Positions 10,001 through 17,926 of a DNA stretch of 64,000 nt are shown here, piece by piece. Below the pieces are notes generated by a model, which was not told the DNA's origin, ran no database searches, and saw only the letters and a list, made by a program, of their open reading frames with translations. The first letter of the stretch is position 1. Every line of letters begins with the position of its first letter. The position numbers were made by a program, and so were the translations under genes. The DNA is from Paenibacillus borealis (GTDB lineage: Bacteria; Bacillota; Bacilli; Paenibacillales; Paenibacillaceae), in assembly GCF_000758665.1 (NCBI RefSeq), contig NZ_CP009285.1, positions 5,332,001 to 5,396,000 on the forward strand, in the 5' to 3' direction.

Positions 10001-10526
10001 ATGCCACGCTAATGGTCTGTATTCCGCCGTTTACCGGAAATAGAATTTGCTGAACCGTACTGCCGCTTATCACCTGTTTATCGAATTTGGTATTAATCCG
10101 CAGGGTTCCTTGTACGTTGTCATGACTCTGGATGTAATCGTTGAAGGTCATGACGACCTGATGTGTCGACTGGCTTACTGTGAACGTCCCGACATCTCCA
10201 TCGTCGGACACGAGTCCGCCCTGGATATCATTGAACAGCTCGAATTGTTCAGGAAGCTGGAAGGTGAAGCTGTCTCCCTGAGTATACCCGTGCCCGTTGG
10301 GAAGCGACCAGGTATAATCCAGCGTAACAGTAGAATCCACATCATATACACTTCCGGTTACGGTCTGTCCATCCGGCCCATACACGGCCATGGATACACT
10401 GGTAATAATATCTCTGTCCTGCTCGATCGCCGCCGCTTTAACCTGCTGGGTGAACCCCAGTCCGTAGGCATACTGCACAAACAGCATGATTATTACAATG
10501 GCCAGACTTGTTCTTTTTTTCACCAT
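7020..10526 (-). CDS. LPXTG-anchored, multi-domain surface adhesin
   Basis: This 1168-residue protein looks like a cell-wall-anchored adhesin. From N to C it has a signal peptide (MVKKRTSLAIVIIMLF...VKAAA), an adhesin head, then a repeated module of about 139 residues seen five times. Each module begins with a W-x-I/V pattern such as QIFWTVDVN, TITWAIEYN, VTDWKITLN, EITWTVGVN or LQWTIAIN, near residues 200, 338, 477, 617 and 755. A SpaA/Cna-B domain follows (about 892-984; KVDAGDGTKALAGATFELY), then a Pro/Thr stalk, and a sortase signal LPQTG (1132-1136), a membrane helix and RRNRNQE. The modules resemble collagen-binding isopeptide domains. The start was moved to 10526: an upstream frame runs to 10748, but only this ATG begins a signal peptide. 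No sortase gene is in the window. Confidence 0.88.
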   Translation of the reverse strand: MVKKRTSLAIVIIMLFVQYAYGLGFTQQVKAAAIEQDRDIITSVSMAVYGPDGQTVTGSVYDVDSTVTLDYTWSLPNGHGYTQGDSFTFQLPEQFELFNDIQGGLVSDDGDVGTFTVSQSTHQVVMTFNDYIQSHDNVQGTLRINTKFDKQVISGSTVQQILFPVNGGIQTISVAFKPSVGSTIEKKGVSSGFNADQIFWTVDVNKKLEPVSNAVVTDPVPAGLTLDSTVTLAVYQLNVLLDGTVTQGLLVDSSKYTVDVSGGTIVLRFTDPVITGAYRIAYTTQVVSDSLTSFTNTATFTGDGRDPVSGSATVDIERGGSIKKKAASYEWGKQTITWAIEYNYNKRTISAENAVLTDVFNQSQQLVADSLRIYPVTLDSAGGATKGTALTAGVDYTITPVVDGTNTGFKLQFAGTVTSAYLIEYKTKAVDRVFSDTTITNTVSDSTYSDKATQLIRPAIIYKNLSGVNYATHVTDWKITLNGDNYPMSQVVVTDSFPYGGQKYIPGSLVVRNEAGTVLNASAYTLIASSPVQPNEGFKVKFNSPVSGTYTISYQTEFSNDWLTGTTDNFINVARIDWKDSADNAQWTEARGQFIPGPEVKNNGFKSGVYDASAKEITWTVGVNYNSKAIADPRIKDILNAGQSLVPGSLKVYRMNIAPGGAHSFGTELAGSAYSYTVGSGNELQVDFDNAINSPYYVVFKTSLAGQLIGTTVANTANLLDGVKKVSKDLKASVNIPHGDEYVFKDGVQNGDKLQWTIAINRTQSHVKDAVITDVPSTNQILLPDTFHLYRTVTAVNGDVTKSGPELLKDTDYTLNISADAEGKQTFVLSFLQDIHSAYVLEYQSLIVANTGDKLVNSVNFSGNNVVLVNKDTSKEIIVGVSSGSGTGSGVRGTLNVHKVDAGDGTKALAGATFELYRLNGSDRVLVNTRTTDAAGNAVFNNIWLGSYVLIETAAPAGYVVDASEHPVTIGSSAAVNLTVANTPAEQPTATPTPSPIPTATIAPTEAPTATPVPTEQPVETAGPTAVPTATNGPEATPNPTAGPVTPDITPVPTPAGTVVPGIIIDDLEIPAGPGVPATVQPSAPVAAVTPAPVTPEPEVPVDEDIPLGGVDIEDEDIPQGTVTEQDSGGTLPQTGENSPLPVYMAGLGLILIGFVIHRVYRRNRNQE

Positions 10527-10748
10527 TTCCCAGAAGCCCCCGTTCTTTAGTTTGATATGAAACAAGCATGCAGAAAAGATGGCTGCTGAACGCACCGGTA
10601 AAAACACTCCGCCTGATGGGTCGTTATGTATACGGGCATATGCGTCCATCTTATGTAAATAAACTGATAGTCCTGCCTTTTCTGTCCAGCCCGAACGATA
10701 TATACTTATATCACCTAAGAGTAGATCTTTAGAATCAGATATATTCAA
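10527..10748 (-). promoter_or_regulatory. Structured leader of the adhesin gene, class unknown
   Basis: Ahead of the adhesin ATG, the minus strand can fold AAGATGG plus ACGCA (about 10638-10650) with TGCGT and CCATCTT (about 10576-10600), enclosing roughly 40 bases that include CCCATCAGGCGGAG. The frame stays open through this part, but the translation does not look like protein N-terminus. I compared it with c-di-GMP-I, FMN and purine riboswitch patterns and found no match. It may be a regulatory leader. Confidence 0.35.
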
Positions 10749-10800
10749 ATTATGAATTTTTATTTTCTTTTATTATTCTTGGATTCAAGGAGAGAGCACA

Positions 10801-11562
10801 GTGAACCATAATCTTTTTTGGGACCGCTATCGTGATCAAGATTTCTTAATGTTCTCCACCCCGCATCTCATTGCCCTGTCTATCGTTGTCCTATGCTGTC
10901 TGTTGCTCTATGTATCACGTTTCGTCCTGCGGACGCATTCCGGTCTGAAGCTCAGTATCCGCCTGCTGCTGGCGTTGCTGCTGATCGCCTGCGAGGGCGG
11001 GCTGCATGTCTGGTATGTCTCCCAGGATATCTGGAGCCGCAGTTCCTCCCTGCCGCTTGAACTATGCGGAATCACCCTGCTCTTGTCTGTCATTATGCTG
11101 CTTACACGCAGCAGGCTGCTGTATTCTTTTCTCTACTTCGCCGGGATCGGCGGTGCATTCATCGCCCTGCTTACGCCTAACCTTGTCTACCCGTTTCCGC
11201 ATTTCCGCTTCCTGCTGTTCTTCATCGCCCACGGGTCGATTATTCTCGCATCCTTGTACATGACCTGGATAGAAGGCTATAGGCCTACCTGGCGCTCGCT
11301 GTTCTTCACGATGCTCTGTCTGAATATTGTCGCCGCATGTGTCTATGCCGCCGACAGGCTGCTGGATTCCAACTATATGTTTCTGGCCCATAAGCCCAGC
11401 ACGTTCTCTGTACTTGATTATTTCGGCCCTTATCCGTATTACCTGCTCGTCGAAGAGGCCTTTGCCTTTGTCATCTTCCTGCTGATGTTCCTGATCTTCT
11501 TCAAGCTGCCGGAGCTGTATGGCTCCCGTCACAGCCGCAGAGGCCGGATCAGAATGAGGTAA
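10801..11562 (+). CDS. TIGR02206-type integral membrane protein (YwaF-like)
   Basis: The 253-residue protein is almost entirely hydrophobic and has about seven membrane segments, starting near FSTPHLIALSIVVLCCLLLY. The motifs FMLFSTPHLI-like start, SSLPLELCGIT and TPNLVYPFPHFRF fit the TIGR02206/YwaF family, whose function is unknown. The start is a GTG with AAGGAGAG ahead. It is divergent from the adhesin gene and shares the 270-base region between them. No enzyme motif is visible. Confidence 0.8.
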   Translation: MNHNLFWDRYRDQDFLMFSTPHLIALSIVVLCCLLLYVSRFVLRTHSGLKLSIRLLLALLLIACEGGLHVWYVSQDIWSRSSSLPLELCGITLLLSVIMLLTRSRLLYSFLYFAGIGGAFIALLTPNLVYPFPHFRFLLFFIAHGSIILASLYMTWIEGYRPTWRSLFFTMLCLNIVAACVYAADRLLDSNYMFLAHKPSTFSVLDYFGPYPYYLLVEEAFAFVIFLLMFLIFFKLPELYGSRHSRRGRIRMR

Positions 11563-11578
11563 ATGCATATATGTGCAA

Positions 11579-11617
11579 TAAAAAGCACCCGGCTGGATAA
11601 CCCAGCCGGGTGCTTCT
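11579..11617 (-). terminator. Terminator after ppiB
   Basis: A 12-bp stem (GCACCCGGCTGG / CCAGCCGGGTGC) with an ATAACC-type loop is followed on the minus strand by TTTTTATT. It lies between the convergent TIGR02206-type gene and ppiB. Confidence 0.88.
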
Positions 11618-11630
11618 GGTACTGCTTGTT

Positions 11631-12062
11631 TTATACTTCTACTACTTCAACAGTAGCCATTTTGTCGCGGCCTTTGAAGGCATCCACTTGGTCCATACCT
11701 TCAACCACTTTACCGAATACAGTGTGTACTCCGTCAAGGTGTGGCTGTGGAGCGTAGGCGATGTAGAACTGGCTTCCGCCTGTGTTCTTGCCGGCATGCG
11801 CCATAGCCAGGGAGCCGCGCTCATGCTTGTTCGGGTTGATTTCGCAGTTGATGGTGTAACCCGGGCCGCCGGAGCCTGTTCCGTTAGGACAGCCGCCTTG
11901 AGCTACGAAGCCTGGAATGACACGGTGGAACAACAGTCCGTTGTAGAATCCGTCTTTAGCCAGTTTCTCAAAGTTTGCTACAGTATTAGGCGCATCCTGT
12001 TCGAACAAGTCGATCAGCACGACACCGCCGTTTTCGAGTGTAATTTTCGCTTGCTTAGCCAT
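11631..12062 (-). CDS. ppiB: Cyclophilin-type peptidyl-prolyl isomerase
   Basis: PpiB speeds cis-trans isomerisation at proline bonds and helps protein folding in the cytoplasm. The 143-residue protein has the cyclophilin core: [15 protein letters not shown] with the catalytic Arg, GTGSGGPGY, and [14 protein letters not shown], then [12 protein letters not shown]. There is no signal peptide. The start was placed at 12062 (MAKQAKIT), since CGAAAGGGGTC stands ahead; a longer frame to 12137 adds an unlikely N-terminus. The ppiB-lysA-spoVA order matches B. subtilis. Confidence 0.95.
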   Translation of the reverse strand: MAKQAKITLENGGVVLIDLFEQDAPNTVANFEKLAKDGFYNGLLFHRVIPGFVAQGGCPNGTGSGGPGYTINCEINPNKHERGSLAMAHAGKNTGGSQFYIAYAPQPHLDGVHTVFGKVVEGMDQVDAFKGRDKMATVEVVEV

Positions 12063-12129
12063 ATGTAAATGACCCCTTTCGAAATGACAAATATAGAACA
12101 CTTTTATTAGTTTACTATGAAACGGGGCA

Positions 12130-12164
12130 CAAAGCAAAGCAGGCGGGAACGATTCCCGCCTGCC
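12130..12164 (-). terminator. Terminator after lysA
   Basis: The minus strand carries GCAGGCGGGAA / TTCCCGCCTGC with a three-base loop, followed by TTTGCTTTG. It lies 40 bases after the lysA stop. Confidence 0.75.
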
Positions 12165-12203
12165 CTGTTTGACTGCCCCTGCTGCCTGCGCAGCGGTTAA
12201 GGT

Positions 12204-13538
12204 TTATTTCGTAACGGTCTGTTTGGCAATACGTGCCGGCACAATATCATTGGCCACGATATCCTGATGACTCTCACGGCGCACCACCAGATCGCTCTGG
12301 CCGTTCTGTACGAAGACTACCGCCGGACGGCGGATACGGTTATAGTTGCTGGCCATGGAGTAATTGTAAGCGCCTGTGCAGGCAACAGCCAGCAGGTCTC
12401 CGCTCTCTGTCTTGGGCAGCTCCACATCCCAGATCAGCATATCCCCGCTCTCGCAGCATTTACCGGCGATAGATACAGTCTCCACGTTCGGCTCAGTCGC
12501 ACGGCTTGCGAGCAATGCTTCGTATTTGGATTCGTATAACGCTGGACGCGGGTTATCCGTCATTCCGCCGTCAACGGCCACATATTTGCGCACACCCGGA
12601 ATTTCCTTGCTTGTTCCTACAGTATACAGTGTCGTTCCGGCATCGCCTACGATGCTGCGGCCCGGCTCCACCCAGATCTGCGGCAGGCTCTCGCCGATGC
12701 CGGCGAAATTCGTCTTCACTGCATCAGTAATGGCAGCGACGTATTCCGAAACCTGCAGCGGCGTGTCACCCTCCACATAACGGATTCCGAATCCTCCGCC
12801 CAGGTTAACGACCGGGAAGCTGATGCCCAGTTCCTCCTTCACCTTGCGGGTGAATTCGGCAATGCGTACAATGGCCAGCTGGAAGCCTTCGGTCTCAAAA
12901 ATCTGCGAGCCGATATGCGAATGAATGCCAAGCAGGGTCAGATTGGCTTTGCTGTCAGCCTGCCGAACCGCTTCCTCTGCCGATCCGTTCCCCACATCGA
13001 AACCGAATTTCGAATCCGTCTGTCCGGTGGATGCATAAGCATGATGAGCATGTGCTTCAACGCCCGGAGTGACGCGCAGGAGAATGTTAACCGTAACTTC
13101 CTTGCGGGCAGCAATTGCCTGCAGCAGACCAAGTTCAACCAGATTGTCGACTACAAAGCAGCCGATGCCTGCATCGATCGCCATTTCAATCTCATCCGGT
13201 GTCTTGTTGTTGCCGTGGAAATGAATCCGTGCTGCCGGGAAACCGGCTTGCAGTGCAGTGTACAGCTCTCCGTCGGAAACGACGTCAAGCGACAGTCCTT
13301 CCTCATCCGCCAACCTGCACATCGCCATAGTTGAGAACGCTTTGCTGGCGTAGGCAACCTGAAACCCGAGCCCGGAAGCTGTAAAAGCGTCCATGTACTC
13401 GCGGCAGCGGCGCCGGACCAATTGCTCGTCCACTATATATAGCGGGGTACCATACTCCGCTTTCAATTCCGTCACATCACATCCGCCGATTTCCAAATGC
13501 CCTGCATCGTTAATTCGGCTCGTCCCGTGTAAAAACAT
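12204..13538 (-). CDS. lysA: Diaminopimelate decarboxylase
   Basis: LysA removes the carboxyl group from meso-diaminopimelate to make L-lysine, the last step of the DAP route. It is a PLP enzyme with an alanine-racemase-like barrel. The cofactor lysine is in VAYASKAFST (about Lys66). HSHIGSQI, GGGFGIRY and the cross-subunit CCESGD motif are present, and LAVACTGAYNYSMASNYN closes the active site. The start at 13538 has GGAGG at 13547-13551. Length (444) is normal. The gene lies between ppiB and the spoVA operon, as in B. subtilis. Confidence 0.96.
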   Translation of the reverse strand: MFLHGTSRINDAGHLEIGGCDVTELKAEYGTPLYIVDEQLVRRRCREYMDAFTASGLGFQVAYASKAFSTMAMCRLADEEGLSLDVVSDGELYTALQAGFPAARIHFHGNNKTPDEIEMAIDAGIGCFVVDNLVELGLLQAIAARKEVTVNILLRVTPGVEAHAHHAYASTGQTDSKFGFDVGNGSAEEAVRQADSKANLTLLGIHSHIGSQIFETEGFQLAIVRIAEFTRKVKEELGISFPVVNLGGGFGIRYVEGDTPLQVSEYVAAITDAVKTNFAGIGESLPQIWVEPGRSIVGDAGTTLYTVGTSKEIPGVRKYVAVDGGMTDNPRPALYESKYEALLASRATEPNVETVSIAGKCCESGDMLIWDVELPKTESGDLLAVACTGAYNYSMASNYNRIRRPAVVFVQNGQSDLVVRRESHQDIVANDIVPARIAKQTVTK

Positions 13539-13730
13539 TGCGCAGTCCTCCAATTTCTGTGGAATATCTGTTCCACCCTGTCTAGTATATGTTACAGAAC
13601 CCCGCGGCGTTCCCTAAAAGTGGCCTCAGGAGAGGAATTCCACTTTCTTGCGGGGCTGTTTAGTGTATTCAGTATAGCAGACAGAGGGAACTCCATAGAA
13701 TGGACTAATTTGCAGTTGATTTGTATTTTC

Positions 13731-16637
13731 CTACGACTTGTTTTCTTCCTCCTGGACAGGCGGCATCCGCGTATTATCTCTGGTTTTGTTGAAGGAAGGC
13801 CTTGTTTTGGAGCTGAGCACCGGCTGGCGCAGGATGATCTCACCCATCGCTTTTGCATTAAATGGTATAAACGGCCACATGTAAGAAGAATTGTAGGAAC
13901 GGTGAGTGGTCAGCAGCACCACAAGCAGCGTCGTCCCTATCATGAAGCCGGGAACCTGGAAGGCAGCCACGGCGAGCAACAGCCCAAGCCTGACAATCCG
14001 GTTGGCCAGCCCCAGCTCATAGCTCGGCGTTGCGAACATCCCGATTGAAGCTACCGCCATATAGAGCACCACCTCGTTGACAAAAAGACCGGTCTGCACA
14101 GCGATGTCGCCTACGAGAATGGCAGCAATCAGACCCATCGCCGAGCCGAGCGGTGTAGGTGTATGGACAGCGGCCATCCGCAGGAGATCAACCCCTAATT
14201 CAACGATTAAAAATTGGGCGATAAGCGGGATTTTTGCCGTCTTTTGCGGACCGATAAATTCCAGCATCGCCGGCTTCAGCTCCGGATGGAGGACCAGCAG
14301 CATCCACAGCGGCAGCAGGAACATCGAGGCAAAGATACCGATGAAGCGCACCCAGCGCAGATAGCTCCCCATAAAAGGCGTCTGGCGGTTTTCTTCCGCA
14401 TGCTGGCAGAGATCAAAGAAGGTCGTCGGCAGAACCATGACACTTGGTGAAGTATCCACAAAAACCACCACTCTGCCCTCCAGCAGATGCGAGGCCACAA
14501 TATCCGGCCGTTCCGAGTACCGGACCAGCGGATAGGGGTTCCAGCCGCCGCCGACAATGGCCTCCTCGAGCTGTTTGTCAGCCAGGGGAATCCCGTCGAT
14601 ATCGACGCTTTTCAGCTTATCGGTAACAGCCTGCACCTGAGTCTTGTCGACGATATCGTCAATATAGGCTAAGCAGACATCCGTCCGGGTGCGGCGTCCG
14701 ATCTGATGCATCTCGTATTTCAGCCCCGGGTCGCGGATCCGCCGTCTGACCAGAGCCACGTTACTCAGCAGCGTCTCCGTGAAGCCGTCGCGCGCTCCGC
14801 GGACGACCCGTTCAATCGAAGGCTCATCCGGGCTGCGTGAAGGATACGAACGGGTATCCATGATAATAACCTGGGATTCACCCTCGATGAAGAACACGCT
14901 CATACCCGACAGGACTTTATTGATGCTCTCGCTGAGCAGCTCGCCTTTCTCTACCTGGACATGGGGAATATATTCGCTCATGAAGCTGGCGAACACATCG
15001 GTGGATATATTATCCGGGGTCAGATAGGTCAGACGCTTCAGAATCTCGTCGATGATCGTATCCTTGGCGAACCCGCTGATGCAGAGCAGTGCAACGCGCC
15101 GGCCTCCAAAGGACATTTCCCTAAAAACGATATCAAAGGATGAGCCCAGGCCCATGACTTCGGTCAGCGTTTTTTTGGTATCCTCCAGGTCAGCCGATAC
15201 CTTATCATTGCCCTGCCAGTACAGGATAGACTGCTCCAGAGAGTCGGAACGTTCATTGTCGCGTTTCTGCTGGAGCAGATCCTTGGGCTTGCCGGCGGAG
15301 TCCGCCCCTTGACTGGACTTGGCCTTCTTAGATTTGCTGTTGGATTTCTCCTTATCCTTATTCTTATCCTTAGCCTTCTGAGGTGCTTCCTCTTGTTCAG
15401 TATCACCTGTCCCATCGCTCTGCGCCTGCCTGGACGAAGCCCCTTGCCCCCCTGCCGCTCCAGTAGAGTCCTCTTCCCCATCCTCAGGTTCTTCATCATC
15501 CCCGAACAATCTGGCAAAAAAACCTTTATGGCTCTTCTCCTGCGTCTCTGCACCCAGTTCATCCGAGGTCTCCGTATCCTGTGACTGGCTCCCTGGGGCT
15601 GGTGCTGCCGGTTGGTCATCACCTGAACCTGAAGCTGTGCCCCGGCCATCGTCAGCAGCCGATGCCGTAGCTTCCTGCTTGTCCTCATCGTCCGCTCTAG
15701 TTCCCGGAGCAGTGTCAGCCCCCGTATCCGAATGATCCTGACGGGCCTTCGCCGGCCCCTCCTGATCCGGTGTACCGGCTCCATCAGAAGCCTGCAGATC
15801 GTGGTCACCGTAACCGGTTGCCCCGGAATCCACTCCGATATCCGCACCGGGTTCCGGTTCCCCGGTATCTTTGCCTCCTTGAGCAGCTGAGGCGGCATCT
15901 CCCTGGGACCGGTCCGGCTGGCCAAGCTCGTCCGCAGCTTCAGTATCCTGATTCTGTCCGCCACCGGAGCCTGTCCCCGCTCCGGCTCCTTGTTCCGGCC
16001 CTGCATCATCGCCGAACAAACTGGTCAGGAATCCCTTGACCCCGCCGCCGGACTCCTGGCTATCCTGATCGTCTCCGGCGGCGTTGCTGTCCTCCGCTGT
16101 GCTTCCGGAAGAATCGTTATCCGCTGCGCCTCCTGTTTCACGGCTGTCCGCTGATGTGCTGCCGGTCGCCTTGGCATTCGCCGCTCCCCCAGCATCATGG
16201 CTGTCCGGCGCTGTACTGCCTGTAGCCGCACGGTCCGCTGCGCCCCGAGCATCACGACCTTCCGCTGCCGTACTGCCGTCAGACTCTGCTTCAGAGGTCC
16301 TGCCTTCAGCACCCGGACCGGCATCCATGCCGGAGCGGCTTTCGGCACCGCCCTCTATCGGCCGGTTAACTGCTCCAAGTTCAGCCGAAACCTCCGCATC
16401 CTGCGTATAGCTTCCAACCACACCATCCTGCTGTGCAGCTTGTCCATCCTGCTCCGGCTGGCCACTGTCTGCACCACCCTGCTGTGCAGCTTTTTCTTCA
16501 TGCTGCTGCGGCTGGCTTTCATCTACAATATTTTGCTGTGCAGCCTGACCTTCATGCTGCGGCGGCTTTTGCTGTGCCGGCTTGTCTTGCTTTTTATTGT
16601 CTTCCACCTGATCACCGCTGTGAATATACCTAACCAC
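13731..16637 (-). CDS. spoVAF: SpoVAF/GerA-family protein with long acidic N-terminal extension
   Basis: The C-terminal 515 residues match SpoVAF/GerA-type spore membrane proteins: RSDSLEQSILYWQGNDKVS, then PYPLVRYSERPDIVASHLLEG and VFVDTSPSVMVLPTTFFDL, followed by about five membrane segments. The first 450 residues are unusual. They are rich in Gly, Ala, Ser, Asp, Glu and Gln and look disordered. They hold QAAQQ repeats, three QD(T/A)E..xELG copies (about residues 79, 230, 353) and two near-identical KGF(L/F)xxLFGDD motifs (about 201 and 371). A Lys-rich stretch (KAKDKNKDKEKS) joins them to the core. GTG at 16637 was chosen: GGAGG is at 16645-16649 and it lies just after the spoVAB stop. 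B. subtilis SpoVAF is about 490 residues, so this one is nearly doubled. Confidence 0.88.
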   Translation of the reverse strand: MVRYIHSGDQVEDNKKQDKPAQQKPPQHEGQAAQQNIVDESQPQQHEEKAAQQGGADSGQPEQDGQAAQQDGVVGSYTQDAEVSAELGAVNRPIEGGAESRSGMDAGPGAEGRTSEAESDGSTAAEGRDARGAADRAATGSTAPDSHDAGGAANAKATGSTSADSRETGGAADNDSSGSTAEDSNAAGDDQDSQESGGGVKGFLTSLFGDDAGPEQGAGAGTGSGGGQNQDTEAADELGQPDRSQGDAASAAQGGKDTGEPEPGADIGVDSGATGYGDHDLQASDGAGTPDQEGPAKARQDHSDTGADTAPGTRADDEDKQEATASAADDGRGTASGSGDDQPAAPAPGSQSQDTETSDELGAETQEKSHKGFFARLFGDDEEPEDGEEDSTGAAGGQGASSRQAQSDGTGDTEQEEAPQKAKDKNKDKEKSNSKSKKAKSSQGADSAGKPKDLLQQKRDNERSDSLEQSILYWQGNDKVSADLEDTKKTLTEVMGLGSSFDIVFREMSFGGRRVALLCISGFAKDTIIDEILKRLTYLTPDNISTDVFASFMSEYIPHVQVEKGELLSESINKVLSGMSVFFIEGESQVIIMDTRSYPSRSPDEPSIERVVRGARDGFTETLLSNVALVRRRIRDPGLKYEMHQIGRRTRTDVCLAYIDDIVDKTQVQAVTDKLKSVDIDGIPLADKQLEEAIVGGGWNPYPLVRYSERPDIVASHLLEGRVVVFVDTSPSVMVLPTTFFDLCQHAEENRQTPFMGSYLRWVRFIGIFASMFLLPLWMLLVLHPELKPAMLEFIGPQKTAKIPLIAQFLIVELGVDLLRMAAVHTPTPLGSAMGLIAAILVGDIAVQTGLFVNEVVLYMAVASIGMFATPSYELGLANRIVRLGLLLAVAAFQVPGFMIGTTLLVVLLTTHRSYNSSYMWPFIPFNAKAMGEIILRQPVLSSKTRPSFNKTRDNTRMPPVQEEENKS

Positions 16638-16651
16638 CCCGTAGCCTCCTT

Positions 16652-17077
16652 TTACTGTCGGTATACAAACCAGTCGAACAATGAACCTGCCACTTTGCCG
16701 CATACCATAGCCATCAGCAGCCCGAACAACAGATGTGTCATATGCAGCCTTTTAGCCAGAATCGGCAGGACGTTTAGCACCTCCGTTAACGCAGCGGCAA
16801 GCATACCGATGAATACACCGTCTAACAGACCGACTCCCAGCTCTATGAGCGGTCCCGCTGCTATTTTCCAGTTCCAGAAATCACTCATTGTGCCTAGCAG
16901 TGAACCGCCGACCATCGCTCCTTCATACCAGTGCACTTTATCGTAGGAGGAGGTCAGCTGCGCCAGCCTGGGCACCATATCAAGCACGATAAAAAGAGCG
17001 ATTACCCCGCCGCCGACAGCGATCCCTCCGGCAATGCCGAGCAGCAGGTTAAGTCCAAGCGATATTTGTGCAGTCAT
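16652..17077 (-). CDS. spoVAB: Stage V sporulation protein AB
   Basis: SpoVAB is an inner-forespore membrane protein of the spoVA operon, which is needed to move dipicolinic acid into the spore. The 141-residue protein has about four membrane segments (LGLNLLLGIAGGIAVGGGVIALFI at the start) and the family pattern YDKVHWYEGAMVGG. Two starts are possible. A GTG at 17083 overlaps the spoVAA stop as GTGA, but GGAGG at 17085-17089 is only one base from it; the ATG at 17077 has good spacing and is preferred. Confidence 0.85.
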   Translation of the reverse strand: MTAQISLGLNLLLGIAGGIAVGGGVIALFIVLDMVPRLAQLTSSYDKVHWYEGAMVGGSLLGTMSDFWNWKIAAGPLIELGVGLLDGVFIGMLAAALTEVLNVLPILAKRLHMTHLLFGLLMAMVCGKVAGSLFDWFVYRQ

Positions 17078-17079
17078 GC

Positions 17080-17739
17080 TCACTCCTCCCCGCGCCTGGA
17101 TACATCATCTCCGCGTCGCTTCATTTTGCTGTACTCCTCGTTGACGACATAGTGGTCGATATTTTTCTGATACAGGAACATCTCCACTTCGAGGGGTGTC
17201 GGCTCCTCGTTCCATTTCTTTTTGAACAAATGGTTGAAAAAAATTACCATTCCCAGCCCGATGCCCAGCGAATAGGCGATCTGAAATACATATGGATGTT
17301 CATCCCTATGGCCGGTCAGCATCTCCACAATCCGGATCTGCACCTCCTGCATGCTGACATCAGCATGGAAATTCATGATCGTGAGCGCCGAGCCGAAGAA
17401 CAGCAGCAGCCACACCAGCACAAACAAAGCAATGGAGGGTTTATTGGCCGTCGCCGGGCCTTCGATCTGCACAATCGTCCGGCCTTCGCCAATCGGCTGG
17501 ATATCCGCATGCGGCAGCAGTGTGTGAATCCGGGGAATCACCGTCAGCAGATCAATCAGAATCAGATTGCCGTCACTTTGCTTCGGCTGCACCAGCAGCA
17601 GCGAATACAGCGGCTCCCGCCACTCCGGCTCGGTGATCAGAAAGGCCACATCGCGCAGCAGCACACCTTTGCCTTTGGGTACCGTTACCCGGTTTTTGAG
17701 CTGAATATAAATGGCCGGAGCCGGGTGATTATTGTCCAT
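17080..17739 (-). CDS. spoVAA: Stage V sporulation protein AA
   Basis: SpoVAA is the first gene of the spoVA operon, usually read in the forespore by sigma-G. The 219-residue protein starts with a soluble part (YIQLKNRVTVPKGKGVLLRDVA, a family signature) and ends with two membrane segments (SIALFVLVWLLLFFGSAL and FQIAYSLGIGLGMVIFF). AGGAGG stands eight bases before the ATG. The stop touches the spoVAB GTG. In B. subtilis this gene directly follows sigF; here sigF is 29 kb away. Confidence 0.88.
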   Translation of the reverse strand: MDNNHPAPAIYIQLKNRVTVPKGKGVLLRDVAFLITEPEWREPLYSLLLVQPKQSDGNLILIDLLTVIPRIHTLLPHADIQPIGEGRTIVQIEGPATANKPSIALFVLVWLLLFFGSALTIMNFHADVSMQEVQIRIVEMLTGHRDEHPYVFQIAYSLGIGLGMVIFFNHLFKKKWNEEPTPLEVEMFLYQKNIDHYVVNEEYSKMKRRGDDVSRRGEE

Positions 17740-17926
17740 CTGCGGTACCTCCTAAGTTTGTGGTATGAAGCAGCTGAAGATGCAAGAATAACGGTAGTAT
17801 GGGAGAAAAGGTTTATTTTTACTCTTTAACCCTGGAATTCATATTTATTGAGCCCGGTATCCGAAACCTTTCCCTGCTGCGGCCGTCTATATTAACAGTT
17901 ATTTACATAGAGAGGATGGAGATACA

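Noticed and set aside
10561..10740. A c-di-GMP-I type riboswitch in the adhesin leader
   Set aside because: The conserved GCAAA and CGCAAAGCC-like pieces are missing, so only a generic structured leader is claimed.
10527..10748. Upstream N-terminal extension of the adhesin
   Set aside because: The signal peptide begins at 10526; an added 74 residues would bury it and lacks a ribosome binding site.
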